Assembly: GCF_014195655.1 (NCBI RefSeq)
Contig: NZ_JACICD010000003.1
Location: forward strand, 484,155 to 548,154
DNA from: Ancylobacter tetraedralis
GTDB taxonomy: Bacteria > Pseudomonadota > Alphaproteobacteria > Rhizobiales > Xanthobacteraceae
Direction of reading: 5' to 3'
Length of the DNA stretch: 64,000 bases
A program made the position numbers and the translations under genes. The notes beneath the pieces were generated by a model. The model was given only the letters and a program-made list of their open reading frames with translations. It did no database searches and was not told where the DNA came from. This document shows, in pieces, positions 15,962 through 25,304 of this stretch; within the stretch, counting starts at the first letter, position 1; every line of letters starts with the position of its first letter.

Positions 15962-16252
15962 ATGTCCGCGGACGCTCTCGCAACCCGCGCGGATATCTGG
16001 CTGTGGTACGCGCGTTTCGTGAAGACGCGCGCTTTGGCGGTCGAGGTGATCGAGCGCGGGCGCGTGCGGCTGACCCGCAGCGGCCAGCAGACCCGGCTGG
16101 ACAAGCCGAGTCGCGCCGTGCGGCCCGGCGACGTGCTCACGATCGCCCTGCCCCACCGCGTCGTGGTGGTGCGAATAGAGGCGTTGCCGGAGCGACGCGG
16201 GCCTGTGGAAGAGGCACAGGGCCTGTACACGCTGCTCCAGGAGCCTGTGTGA
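15962..16252 (+). CDS. S4-domain RNA-binding protein (Hsp15-like)
   Basis: The 96-residue product consists of one S4 domain: RADIWLWYARFVKTRALAVEVIERGRVRL then the VRPGDVLTI block. Hsp15-type proteins bind stalled 50S subunits carrying peptidyl-tRNA. In many alphaproteobacteria this gene follows a DEAD/H-box helicase gene; here it follows the SHOCT gene. It ends in a short acidic tail. Confidence 0.9.
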   Translation: MSADALATRADIWLWYARFVKTRALAVEVIERGRVRLTRSGQQTRLDKPSRAVRPGDVLTIALPHRVVVVRIEALPERRGPVEEAQGLYTLLQEPV

Positions 16253-16946
16253 AAAACCCTCGGGAGCGCCGCCATCCCGTCCGCCGCCAGCGGCGAGGAG
16301 CGGAGATCTTCCATCGAGATACCATCCTGATCCCGGCTATGGCCTGCGGTCCTTCCCGGGTGACTAGGTGGAAGGGCTTCCGAACAGGCTCTGAAGTCAC
16401 GCACGCCTGACGATCGGGCGCGGCAGATGGATCCGCTGGCTGGCACGGGAACAGCAGACCCGACGCGGCCCGTCTCGGGCCTGCGGATGGGGACATTCAT
16501 CGATCGAGAAGAACAGGCCGTGCCCCACTGCCCCGACCGAAAGGCGCAGGAAGGTGCAGGCGCATGATGCATATCGCACGCTCAGCAGCAGCCTCGCGCG
16601 GCGAGTGATTCGCACAAGGAGGCGCGAGGCGGGACGCAGATCGGGAATACAATCGGGCCGCGCGAAGCCAAGGCTAACAAGCTGCCGATCGCCCTTGATG
16701 GGGAGACAGCCGAATGGGTTGCGGCGAACCACAGGATGCAGGCCACGCGGTCAAAGCGCGCGTACCGCCCTGAGACGCCCGTCTTCACGGCGATTGGCCG
16801 GATCTCGGGTCCAGGGGCTCCGCCATCCCGTGGCGGGCATCAACGTCTCGGCAGGTCCCGGCGCATATCCGCGGACGCCGGGAAAATCGAGCGGCGCCCC
16901 GCCGAATGCCTTCGAGCATGCGGCGGGGCGGGCTGTCGATCCTGCG
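16253..16946. other. 694-bp stretch without a supported gene
   Basis: Open frames on both strands in this stretch have no recognisable family, no consistent ribosome site and the composition expected by chance at this GC. I see no tRNA, repeat array or IS end. It lies at the 3' side of both the S4 gene and the second csp gene. Confidence 0.6.
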
Positions 16947-17156
16947 TCAGGCGGGGCGGATATCCCCGGCCGACTGCTTGCCCGAACGGCGATCGGTCTC
17001 GATTTCATAGGAAACCTTCTGACCATCGCTGAGGCTCTGCAGGCCGGCGCGCTGCACGGCGCTGATGTGCACGAACACGTCCTGCCCGCCCTGATCCGGC
17101 TGAATAAAGCCGTAGCCCTTCTGTTCGTTAAACCACTTCACGGTACCGGTCGCCAC
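16947..17156 (-). CDS. Cold-shock domain protein, CspA family (second copy)
   Basis: The 69-residue product is highly similar to the one at 14006: [50 protein letters not shown]. Both RNP motifs are intact. It is monocistronic; the 5' side has about 320 bp without a gene. The differing middle segments show the two copies are not a recent duplication. Confidence 0.95.
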   Translation of the reverse strand: MATGTVKWFNEQKGYGFIQPDQGGQDVFVHISAVQRAGLQSLSDGQKVSYEIETDRRSGKQSAGDIRPA

Positions 17157-17478
17157 GAAACTTCCCCTAGATTGACTGTCTTGCCATCGTCGCTCGGTGT
17201 CGAGCTTGGCTACCGATCTAGCATAGATCGCGGCGCAGGCACCATGCCTCTCCCACTGTCGATGGCCCGCAAATGTGCGCGCTCCGCCCTGTCCGGCGCG
17301 GATCGTTGCGGTGGGCGGGGCGCCAGCGCCCCCAGATGCGTCGCGCGCAGGTATGGAAAGTGCCCGTTGAGCGAGGCGCGTTCGCGGGACAATTGGCGAG
17401 CGAGCCCCGATCGGGGCGAATCGTCCACACCCCCGCCACCGCCAGAATTCCCGGCGCGACCGCGTCCACGCGCTGGCG
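17157..17478. other. Upstream region of the second csp gene
   Basis: About 320 bp between csp and the GST gene. It includes an A/T-richer part directly upstream of csp (17160-17230), likely its promoter and 5' leader. I see no gene in it. Confidence 0.5.
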
Positions 17479-18189
17479 TCAGGCGGGGCGGGGCGGCGTT
17501 CCGGTGATCCGCTCGTGGATCCGATGGCAATGGCGCACCAGCCGGGGCAGGCCGGCCAGATGCCGTTTCAGTGGCGTCTCGATGGGGTAGAACAAGATGT
17601 TGGCGATAAAGCCGTAAATGGCGGCATCCGCGCTGCCGGGTTCGCCACCGAACAGGAAACCGTGATCCGGCAGCAGGCCCTCGATCGCATCGAGATCGGC
17701 GATTCCCCGGGCATAGGCCTGCGGCGGCTCAAAACGACCGATTCCCTGATAATGGTAGCGCTGCTCATTGTAGCTGCGGGCACGGATCAGATCGTCTTCG
17801 GTGAGGGAGGGATGCTGATCGCGCAGCGCCGCGCTGAAAGCCGGCCAGAACGCCTCGTCCTTCCATCGCGAATAGGACATGACCCAGTAGAGATCATCCA
17901 GCGTGCGCCGCAACATGACGCCGGTTTGCCGTTGTGCAAGCGACAGCCCCGCATCGAGATCGGCCCCGTGCCGCCGCGCCACATGGTCGATGATGGCATC
18001 GCTGTCGCCGATGACCGCGTCATCATCCGTGATGTAAGGCAACTGGCTGCGCGGGGCCGCCGATGCATCGAAGCTATGGCGATGGACGAACGGCACGCCC
18101 GCCAGCCTGAAACAGGCGAAGACCTTCAGCCCGTATCCATTGTTATCGGCGACGCCGAACAAGGCAGGATAGGAAAAGAGGGTGATCAT
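17479..18189 (-). CDS. Glutathione S-transferase family protein
   Basis: The 236-residue protein has an N-terminal thioredoxin-like domain with [19 protein letters not shown] (the cis-Pro and the SDAI glutathione-binding motif) and an all-helical C-terminal domain (residues ~90-235). The order matches the Fax/metaxin-like GST group, with the [13 protein letters not shown] segment near the C-terminus. These proteins conjugate or reduce electrophiles, or serve non-enzymatic roles. The substrate is unknown and the gene stands alone. Confidence 0.85.
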   Translation of the reverse strand: MITLFSYPALFGVADNNGYGLKVFACFRLAGVPFVHRHSFDASAAPRSQLPYITDDDAVIGDSDAIIDHVARRHGADLDAGLSLAQRQTGVMLRRTLDDLYWVMSYSRWKDEAFWPAFSAALRDQHPSLTEDDLIRARSYNEQRYHYQGIGRFEPPQAYARGIADLDAIEGLLPDHGFLFGGEPGSADAAIYGFIANILFYPIETPLKRHLAGLPRLVRHCHRIHERITGTPPRPA

Positions 18190-18469
18190 GCCTGCCCCCG
18201 GGAGAGAATCCTGGCCTGAGCATCCGCCCCGCTCGACCTCTCGGCAGCCGAGGCAGCCGTGCGCGGCTCGCGCTCAGCTTCGCACAAATCGGCGACATTG
18301 GCGCCACGCTTTCCATCAATCGTCACGACGGCGGATGCCGCGCCGCGCGCCGCGATGGGCCTGCCCGTGCGCCGCGCCTCGCGGGGCCTCGCGAACCGTC
18401 ACGCACCCGAATCGGCGGGATGAAGCCGAGTCCCGGTCGCATGGCGCAGGCACGATCGCGCCGGCTCCC

Positions 18470-20809
18470 TCAGGCCCTATCCGGAAACAGGCGCTTGCTG
18501 AGGATGGCATGGACCCCCCAGTTGCCGTCCACCACCTGGGTGATGCCGAAATCGACGGCCGCCGACATCAGCGCGATGGCCTCGTCCTCGCTCAGGCCCT
18601 TGGTGGTCATGAGGAAACGCCGCACCTTGCGGAAGGCGTCGCGCATGGCAAGATCGAGCGAGGATTTCGCATAGACCTCGCTTTGGCCGTTGGCGCCGAA
18701 TTCCGCGAGATAGTTGGGGTGGCTGAAGCCGGTCAGCACCCAGCTTTCGGGGGTCTCGATCAGAGGATAGGTCAGGTCGGCGAGCACGGTGCCGGCAATG
18801 TCGGCCTTCTTGTGCAACACGACCCGGAAGGTTCCGGTCATGGAGCACTCGATGGCCGTTCCGGACAGTTCCCCATCGCCCTGCGCGGCATGTGGATCGC
18901 CCACCGAGAGCAGCGCCCCCGGAACCGATACCGGGAGGTAGACCGCCGCGCCCTTGCCGAGCCGCCAATTGTCGAGATTTCCGCCGAAATAGGCGGGGGG
19001 AACGGAATCCACCAGTTCCGCCTCGCGCGGGGCCACCGCGATGACGCCGAAATGCGGCCGCAGGGGGATGCGCACGCCCTCCAGCACATTGCGCCGGGGC
19101 AGAATCGTCTCCGGCTTAACCAGCACGCCGGGATAATCATACAGCGCGTGCCGCGTGCCGGACGGATCGGTCTGGGGCTCCCAGCGATAGGAATGGATGG
19201 CCCGCGCGTGGGGCTCGTCCGTCGCCGTGAAAATCTCGTAGATCGTCACGGTCTCGCGCGGGTGCGGTTCGTCGAGAAACTCCGAATAGTGAAATCCCCA
19301 CCAGGCCGCGACGCTGCTGCCGAAGACCCGGCCCGCGTGATCGGGGTGGCAGGAGGGGCGCGGTTCGATGTCGAGGATGCGCACCTCCAGCACATCGCCG
19401 GGCTGGGCGTCGCGCACGGCGATGGGCCCGGTGCAGATATGCACGCCGAACCCCTCGCCGGCGCCCCGGCCGAACACCGATGCGTCCAGCGGCCCGGCGC
19501 CGCGCCGGTCCACCGCCTTGGAGCCGGACGTCCAGTGGAAGACGCTTTCCGCGCCGGGATCGCCTTCGATCATGCGCTCGGGATCATCCGAGGCATGCTG
19601 CGTCAGCGTCTCGATCGTGACGATGTCACCCGAGGCGATCTCGATCAGCGGCTTCAGGGAGCGGCTGAAATAGCCCCAGTGAATGTTCTGGGCGTTCACC
19701 GGCAGGTAATGGCGCATCGGCGCCTGCGGGGTGCGCTCGGGCCGCGCGGCTCCACCCGGCGCCACGATGCGGCGCGTGTCGGGATCGGCCCGGGTCTGGC
19801 GCGCGCGCAGCTGGGCGAGAGCCTCCTGTGGCCAGCCGCGCTGGCCATTGGGCAGGGTCGCCTGGCTGTCCCGCGTGGCCTCGCGCCGGCGCAGTTCACG
19901 CGGCGGCAGGCCGAAGCGCTCGCGAAACAGCCGGCTGAAATGGGCGGAATCGGAGAAACCGTAGCGATAGGCGATTTCCGAAATGGGAACGGCCGCCTCC
20001 GCCGCGTTGGCGAGATCATGCCAGGCGCGTTGCAGCCGGCGCTCGCGCACATAGTGGCTGAAGCTCTCGCCGGTGCTCTCGAACAGCTTCTGCACATAGC
20101 GTTCGGAGATGCCCTCGGCCTGGGCCACCTCGGCGACCGAAATATCCTCCCGGCCAATGCTGCGCTCGATGATCGCATAGAGGCGCTGGAGCAGAGCCGC
20201 GCGGCTGGAGGAGGGATCGGCCGTCGTCGTCACCAGCTCGGCGGAAAGCTGGAGCAGAAGCTCGGCCACGCTCTGCGCGACCGCCTCCCATTCCGGGTCG
20301 GAGAGCCGGTCGAGCGCGCCCACCGCCGCGCCCGTGGTGCCGGCGAGAATGCCGGCCAGCCCTTCGGCGGCGAAGACGCGGGGCGGACAGGCCGCAAGCG
20401 AGGGGGCCTTTCGCCCACGGAAGGCCTCCGGCACCACCGAGAGCACGATAGCGCGCAACCCGCGCTGGAACTGCAGCTGCCAGTCGCTCTCGCGCGGGGC
20501 GAGGATGATCTGCCCGGCCCGCACGATCTGCTGCTCGTCGCCCACGGTCAGCACCGCGCTGCTGTCCACCGGCAGCACGAGCAGCGGCAACCCTCCGCGT
20601 GCGGGCAGCGAACGCAGGATCGGGGCATCGGCCGACACCCTGCCCAGACGCACGCCGGCGGAGGAAAGCCGCCACAGCGCCGTGGCCTGCACCGGCGCGC
20701 CGCTGCGCGAGCCCAGGCATTCAAGGCCGAAACCGCGTAGCACATCCTGCCATGCACGCTCGCGCACATCGCCGGAATAGGATTCGCTCGTGAACGGCTG
20801 CGCGCTCAT
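18470..20809 (-). CDS. Fusion protein: AraC-type regulator joined to acetamidase/formamidase domain
   Basis: One uninterrupted frame encodes ~779 residues. Residues ~1-200 form an AraC-binding-like sensor domain. Residues ~210-310 are an AraC/XylS double HTH (SVAEVAQAEGISERYVQKLF, then ISEIAYRYGFSDSAHFSRLF). After a Pro/Arg-rich linker, residues ~365-779 form a complete acetamidase/formamidase domain, starting MRHYLPVNAQNIHWGYFSR and carrying SDDPERMIEGDP and GDPHAAQGDGELSGTAIE. The second half aligns over its whole length with the next gene, a free-standing amidase. The start at 20809 is chosen at the first ATG; a GTG at 20866 is possible. It is the last gene of a putative four-gene amide-uptake operon. 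A DNA-binding protein with an enzyme domain may sense the amide substrate directly; this is inference. Confidence 0.92.
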   Translation of the reverse strand: MSAQPFTSESYSGDVRERAWQDVLRGFGLECLGSRSGAPVQATALWRLSSAGVRLGRVSADAPILRSLPARGGLPLLVLPVDSSAVLTVGDEQQIVRAGQIILAPRESDWQLQFQRGLRAIVLSVVPEAFRGRKAPSLAACPPRVFAAEGLAGILAGTTGAAVGALDRLSDPEWEAVAQSVAELLLQLSAELVTTTADPSSSRAALLQRLYAIIERSIGREDISVAEVAQAEGISERYVQKLFESTGESFSHYVRERRLQRAWHDLANAAEAAVPISEIAYRYGFSDSAHFSRLFRERFGLPPRELRRREATRDSQATLPNGQRGWPQEALAQLRARQTRADPDTRRIVAPGGAARPERTPQAPMRHYLPVNAQNIHWGYFSRSLKPLIEIASGDIVTIETLTQHASDDPERMIEGDPGAESVFHWTSGSKAVDRRGAGPLDASVFGRGAGEGFGVHICTGPIAVRDAQPGDVLEVRILDIEPRPSCHPDHAGRVFGSSVAAWWGFHYSEFLDEPHPRETVTIYEIFTATDEPHARAIHSYRWEPQTDPSGTRHALYDYPGVLVKPETILPRRNVLEGVRIPLRPHFGVIAVAPREAELVDSVPPAYFGGNLDNWRLGKGAAVYLPVSVPGALLSVGDPHAAQGDGELSGTAIECSMTGTFRVVLHKKADIAGTVLADLTYPLIETPESWVLTGFSHPNYLAEFGANGQSEVYAKSSLDLAMRDAFRKVRRFLMTTKGLSEDEAIALMSAAVDFGITQVVDGNWGVHAILSKRLFPDRA

Positions 20810-20884
20810 GGTTCCGACCTTGGCATCGGAACCATTCAGGCAAGAATCATGCCTTGCCCGAGCCACCGCGGCGGGCCCCGGGGG

Positions 20885-22123
20885 TCAGCGGCCCGCGAAC
20901 AGGCTCTTGCGGATCGTGCCGGTGACGCCCCAATTGGCATCGACCACCTGCGTCACCGCGAAGTCGGCCGCCACCGACATGAGCGAGATCGCCTCGTCCT
21001 CGGTAAGCTTCTGCGTGGTCATCAGGAAACGGCGCAGCTTGCGGAAGGCGTCCCGCATCGCGCCATCGAGGCTGGAGCGCTTGAGGATTTCGCTCTGGTG
21101 GTCCGGACCAAGCTCGGTCAGATAATTGGCGACGCTGAAACCGTAAACCGACCAGACATCATCATTTTCCAGCAGCGGATGGTTCAGCCCCTCGAGAACC
21201 GTGCCGTCAAGGTCGGCCTTCTTGTGCAGGATGAACTCGAATTCGCCGGTGAGCGAAATCTCGATGGCCGTGCCGGACAGTTCGCTGTCGCCCTGCGAGG
21301 CATGGGCATCGCCGCAGGAAAACAGCGCCCCCGCCACCGCCACGGGGTAGTACATCCGCGCGCCCTTGGCGATGCGCCAGTCATCCATGTTGCCGCCGGT
21401 ATAGTTGGGCGGAATGGTGGAGACGTAATCCGCCTCGGCCGGCGCCAGGCCCATGGTGCCGAAATGCAGCCGCGCGGGCACCTTGATGCCGGAAAGGATG
21501 CCCTCCTTCTTGACGACCGTTGCATGGTCGACCCGCACGCCGGGATAATCGATGGTGGGATGGACGATGCCGTCCGGGTCGGTCTGCGACGTCCAGAGAT
21601 AGGAATAGAGCGCCGTCACCGATGCTTCGCCCATGTCGAGCTCGTAGATGGTCACGACCTCGCGCTTCTTCGGCTCCTCGATCAGGTCGTTATACTGGAA
21701 GCCCCAGTTGGCCGAAGGGTTGGAGCCGAAGAAGCGCCCCTTATAGGCCGGGTTGGCGCTCGGGCGGGGATAGGTATCGATCACCCGCACCTCAAGAACG
21801 TCGCCCGGCTGCGCGCCCTCGACCGCGATGGGGCCGGTGAGCAGGTGAACGCCGAGCCCCTCGCCCGCGCCATGGGTGAACGGCCCCTCGGTGGCGCCCG
21901 CCCCGCGGCGGCGCAGGGTCTTCTCATCCTTGGTCCAGAGGAAGATTTTCTCGGCAGCCGGATCGCCGGCGATCATCCGCTCGTAATCATCATTGGCGTG
22001 GTGGGTGATGCTCTCCACCGTGACGCTGTCACCCGAGCGGATGGTGAGCACCGGCGCCAGCGTTCGGCTGAAATAGCCCCAGTGAACGGTTTCCGGCGTG
22101 GCGGGCAGATAATGCTTGGTCAT
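20885..22123 (-). CDS. fmdA: Acetamidase/formamidase family amidohydrolase
   Basis: The 412-residue protein starts at ATG 22123 with AGAGG six bases upstream; a GTG seven codons earlier is the alternative. The family blocks are present: KHYLPATPETVHWGYFSR, THHANDDYERMI, GAGEGLGVHLLTGPIAV and GDAHASQGDSELSGTAIE. Members hydrolyse short amides such as formamide or acetamide to ammonia and the acid. It lies 61 bases downstream of a fused ABC transporter gene and 75 bases upstream of the AraC-amidase fusion, all on one strand. The fused paralogue retains the same motifs, so both may be active. Confidence 0.92.
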   Translation of the reverse strand: MTKHYLPATPETVHWGYFSRTLAPVLTIRSGDSVTVESITHHANDDYERMIAGDPAAEKIFLWTKDEKTLRRRGAGATEGPFTHGAGEGLGVHLLTGPIAVEGAQPGDVLEVRVIDTYPRPSANPAYKGRFFGSNPSANWGFQYNDLIEEPKKREVVTIYELDMGEASVTALYSYLWTSQTDPDGIVHPTIDYPGVRVDHATVVKKEGILSGIKVPARLHFGTMGLAPAEADYVSTIPPNYTGGNMDDWRIAKGARMYYPVAVAGALFSCGDAHASQGDSELSGTAIEISLTGEFEFILHKKADLDGTVLEGLNHPLLENDDVWSVYGFSVANYLTELGPDHQSEILKRSSLDGAMRDAFRKLRRFLMTTQKLTEDEAISLMSVAADFAVTQVVDANWGVTGTIRKSLFAGR

Positions 22124-22183
22124 GTCGGGCCTCTGATCTGACACGGGTGGTCCGGCCGCCGCGCGAGGACGGGCGACGCACCG

Positions 22184-23827
22184 CTATTCGGCGTTCATGG
22201 TGCTCAGGAACCGGGCGGTGAGCGGATGGCTCGGGGCCCGCAGGACCTGTTCGGCCGGCCCTTGCTCGATCACGGTTCCCTCGGCGAGAAACACGATGCG
22301 GTCCGCGACTTCGCCGGCGAAGCGCAGCTGGTGGGTCGAAATGATCATGGCGAGCCCCTCCTCCACCGCGAGGCGGCGGATAACCTCCAGCACCTCGCCC
22401 ACCAGTTCCGGGTCGAGCGCGGAGGTCGGCTCGTCGAGCAGCAGCACGGCGGGACCGGGCGCCACGGCGCGGGCGATGGCGACGCGCTGCTGCTGGCCGC
22501 CGGAGAGATGACGCGGCAGCGCATCGGCACGATGGGCAAGGCCGACACGCTCCAGCAATTCCTGCGCGCGCCGGTCGGCCTCAAGGCGCGACAGGCCCTG
22601 CACCCAGCGGAGGGGGCCGGCAATGTTCTCCCTGGCGGTGAGATGGCCGAACAGGTTGAACTGCTGGAACACCATGCCGACCCCCACGCTGGCGCGCATC
22701 TGCGCGATGCCGCGTGGGGAGAGCGGGCGCCCCGCCTCGTCACTGCCGAGCCGGCGGCCGCCGACGCGGATCGCGCCGTCCTGCCAGCCCTCCAGCCGAT
22801 TGATGCAGCGCAGCAGCGTGCTCTTGCCCGATCCGCTCGGACCCAGCAGCGCGACTACCTCGCCGGCGCGCACCGAGAGGTCGACCCCCTGCAGCACGGG
22901 CTGGGTGCCATAGCTCTTGCGCAGGCCCTGCACATCCACCGCGACATTGTTGCCGGCCAGACGCCGGGCCCGCGCCGCGCGATCCAGCGGCGCGCTGGCC
23001 TGCGGCGGCCGCGCGGCCTTCGCCGATGCCGGCGGCAGGGGATCGGCGACGATGTCGGCGAGGATCTCCGCCGCGACATCGGGCGGCGTCGCCACCGCCA
23101 CGGCGGCCGGCTGGGCACGACCGGGCATCAGCGCGCGCAGGAAGCGGGCAAGCTGCTGCTTCGGCGGCGGCCGATCAAGGTCCAGCAGCATCTCGACGAC
23201 GATCTGGATGGCCGCGATGGCCCCGGTCAGGATCAGGTAGATCAGTCCCGAGGCGAAAAAGACGGAAAAGAAATCGAAGGTCGCCGAGGCGAGCTGCGTC
23301 GAGCGCAGCGTCAGCTCCTGCACGGCCACGACCGAGGCGAGCGAGGAATTCTTCAGCGCGCTCACCGCCTCGTTGCCGAGCGCCGGCACCATGGAACGGA
23401 TGGCCTGAGGCGCGATCACCCGGCGCATGATGGCCGCCGGCGTCATCCCCAGCGCCTGGCCCGCGCTCACCTGCCCGCGATCGACGCCGATCACGTTGGA
23501 GCGGAGGATCTCGGCGATGAAGGGCGCCTCGTTGAGCGCCAGGGCGAGCCCGGCCGCCGCGATGGCCGAGAGCTTGATGCCGATCATCGGCAGGGCATTG
23601 TAGCAGAACACCATCTGCAGGATCAGCGGCGTGCCGCGGAAGATGATCGAATAGGTACGCGCGACGATGGCGAGCGTCCGAAACCGGCTGAGTTGCATAG
23701 CCGCCAGCACGACGCCCATGGCCAGGCCGCCGAGCAACCCGAGCAGCGTGATCAGCAGCGTGTAGCCCACCCCGTCGATGAGGTACGGCATGCGCAGATA
23801 GTGCAGGAAAAGATCCATGGGCCTCAT
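22184..23827 (-). CDS. Polar amino-acid-type ABC transporter, permease and ATPase fused
   Basis: The ~547-residue protein joins a HisM/GlnP-type permease (residues ~1-220; EAA loop around GQVSAGQALGMTPAAIMRRVI) to an ATPase (residues ~305-545). The ATPase has Walker [12 protein letters not shown], signature [14 protein letters not shown], Walker B VLLLDEPTSAL and the H-loop STHQLRF. A Pro/Ala-rich linker joins the halves. These parts are normally separate genes. The start at 23827 has AGGA upstream; ATG 23818 is an alternative. It forms an operon with the binding protein upstream and the amidase downstream, implying import of an amide or amino-acid-like substrate. Confidence 0.93.
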   Translation of the reverse strand: MRPMDLFLHYLRMPYLIDGVGYTLLITLLGLLGGLAMGVVLAAMQLSRFRTLAIVARTYSIIFRGTPLILQMVFCYNALPMIGIKLSAIAAAGLALALNEAPFIAEILRSNVIGVDRGQVSAGQALGMTPAAIMRRVIAPQAIRSMVPALGNEAVSALKNSSLASVVAVQELTLRSTQLASATFDFFSVFFASGLIYLILTGAIAAIQIVVEMLLDLDRPPPKQQLARFLRALMPGRAQPAAVAVATPPDVAAEILADIVADPLPPASAKAARPPQASAPLDRAARARRLAGNNVAVDVQGLRKSYGTQPVLQGVDLSVRAGEVVALLGPSGSGKSTLLRCINRLEGWQDGAIRVGGRRLGSDEAGRPLSPRGIAQMRASVGVGMVFQQFNLFGHLTARENIAGPLRWVQGLSRLEADRRAQELLERVGLAHRADALPRHLSGGQQQRVAIARAVAPGPAVLLLDEPTSALDPELVGEVLEVIRRLAVEEGLAMIISTHQLRFAGEVADRIVFLAEGTVIEQGPAEQVLRAPSHPLTARFLSTMNAE

Positions 23828-23893
23828 CGCGATCCTGGCAGACCCGGCCGCGGGCGCTTGGCCCACCCGCGGCTCGGGAGACGTTGAAGGACC

Positions 23894-24826
23894 TCAGTCG
23901 GCCAGAACGAGAGTGGGCGCTTCCAGCTGCTCGGCCGGCAGGTTCCACTTCTTCATCAGCTCGGCCTGGAGGCCGGCCTTCTGGATTTCGGTCAGCGCCG
24001 CCATGACCGCATCGCGGAACTCGACCTTGTTGCGCGGCACGGCGATGCCCACGGAATAGGGCAGCGTCACCGCCGTCGCCTTCGCCAGCTTGTCGGGATA
24101 GGCCTTCACCGCGCCGTCGACCGTGTTCACGTCGTTGATGTAAGTGTCGGCCCGACCGGCGAGAATCGCCTGGATGCAGTTGGCGTTGTTGTCGAACAGC
24201 AGGATTTCCGGCGCCGGCTTGCCGGCCTTCTTGCACTCACCTTCCAGCGCCTGGATCAGCGGCACCTCGACATAGCCGGTATTCTCGGCCGCTACCGTGC
24301 CGCAGAGCGACAGGTCGATGCCGGTGATGCCCTTGGGATTGCCCTTGGCCACCAGCACGCCATCGAACACCTTGAGATAGGTGATGAAGTCGGCCGCCTT
24401 GGCGCGGTCCTTGGTTGCGTAGATGTCGGAGATGACAATGTCCGCCTGGCCCGCCTGAAGCGTGGTCAGCAGCGACGCGAAGGTCACCGGCGTGTAGGTG
24501 ATCTTGAAGCCGAGGCAGTCGCCGATGGCCTCGCCGAGATCGATATCGAAGCCGATATACTTGGATGGGTCCTGGGGATCGATGGTCTCGTAGCCCGGCG
24601 TGTGCGGGTTGATGGCGTTGACCAGCGTCTTGCCCTTGAGCGAGGGATACTTGGCCTGAAGCGCGGCGCAGGCGGCCGGAGACGCGGCCTTCGCCGGCTG
24701 CGGCAGACCCGCCACCATGCCGGTGGCGGCGACGGCGAGGCCCAGAGCCCCGAGCAGCGCCGACCGGAGCGGCGCGGTGCCGATCTCGCGACCCCCGCCG
24801 AAATGCCTGATGAGATTGAGTGCCAC
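23894..24826 (-). CDS. Periplasmic substrate-binding protein of polar amino-acid type
   Basis: The 310-residue protein starts at GTG 24826, directly after a strong AGGAGAAGG site; the longer frame from 24955 lacks such support. A Sec signal runs to about residue 48 (ending PAKAA). The SBP_bac_3 fold follows: GYETIDPQDPSKYIGFDIDL, the TPVTFASLLTTLQAGQADIV block, and GTVAAENTGYVEVP. It delivers substrate to the fused permease-ATPase encoded 66 bases downstream. Two palindromes lie 120-160 bases upstream of its start. Confidence 0.93.
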   Translation of the reverse strand: MALNLIRHFGGGREIGTAPLRSALLGALGLAVAATGMVAGLPQPAKAASPAACAALQAKYPSLKGKTLVNAINPHTPGYETIDPQDPSKYIGFDIDLGEAIGDCLGFKITYTPVTFASLLTTLQAGQADIVISDIYATKDRAKAADFITYLKVFDGVLVAKGNPKGITGIDLSLCGTVAAENTGYVEVPLIQALEGECKKAGKPAPEILLFDNNANCIQAILAGRADTYINDVNTVDGAVKAYPDKLAKATAVTLPYSVGIAVPRNKVEFRDAVMAALTEIQKAGLQAELMKKWNLPAEQLEAPTLVLAD

Positions 24827-24946
24827 TGAACCTTCTCCTCTGCTTCCGCACGCCCATGCGCGGTGACGGGGACTGAGGAGCCGAGTGTGGCGCAGGACCT
24901 CCGCGGGATACTTGTCTCTGGGCGCACCGATTGTTGGACGGGCAGC

Positions 24947-24984
24947 TGCCAACATTCAGGCAAGCGCTGCCCAATGCATGGGCA
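24947..24984. promoter_or_regulatory. Two adjacent TGCC...GGCA palindromes upstream of the amide operon
   Basis: TGCC-N8-GGCA lies at 24947-24962, and TGCCCAATGCATGGGCA, an almost perfect palindrome, at 24968-24984. They are two turns of helix apart centre to centre and lie upstream of the first gene of the operon that encodes the AraC-amidase fusion. They are good candidates for its binding sites or those of a nitrogen regulator. No experiment or database support is available. Confidence 0.4.
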
Positions 24985-25304
24985 TACCCAACCGATCACC
25001 GGCGATGAAGCGCATATCGCTTACGCTGGATCCCGCGGCCAGATGACCAACGGGTGATGAATCCGCCAGCGTCCCCCTCGCCCAGCGGAGCGCCCGGCTC
25101 ACAACCCGGCAGCGAGAGTACGCGCAACGATGCGTGGGAGCGCGCCACCAGCCTGCGCAAGGGCCAAGGGATAAGACGCGCGAACCCAGCCTGTTGTTCG
25201 CGCCGCCACGCCGATTAAATCCGACGCCCCTTCACCACCCCTGTGATAGGTTATTCCAGAGCGTCATCCTGAGATCCGGTATTTGACGGCGTTCCTGCCG
25301 AGTG
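24985..25304. other. Intergenic region between the amide operon and the histidine kinase gene
   Basis: About 320 bp without a supported gene. It must contain the promoter of the plus-strand kinase gene and the upstream part of the amide-operon promoter. Apart from the palindromes to its left I see no repeat or RNA gene. Confidence 0.5.

Noticed and set aside
13675..17156. A segmental duplication explaining the two csp genes
   Set aside because: The proteins differ in the middle segment and the flanking genes are unrelated, so it is ordinary paralogy.
18182..20740. An 852-codon open frame on the plus strand opposite the AraC-amidase gene
   Set aside because: It mirrors the codon structure of the minus-strand gene in high-GC DNA; the product is His/Arg/Gly-rich with no family, whereas the minus strand has two clear domains.
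22226..23887. A 553-codon plus-strand frame opposite the fused ABC transporter
   Set aside because: Same GC artefact; the opposite strand has all ABC motifs.
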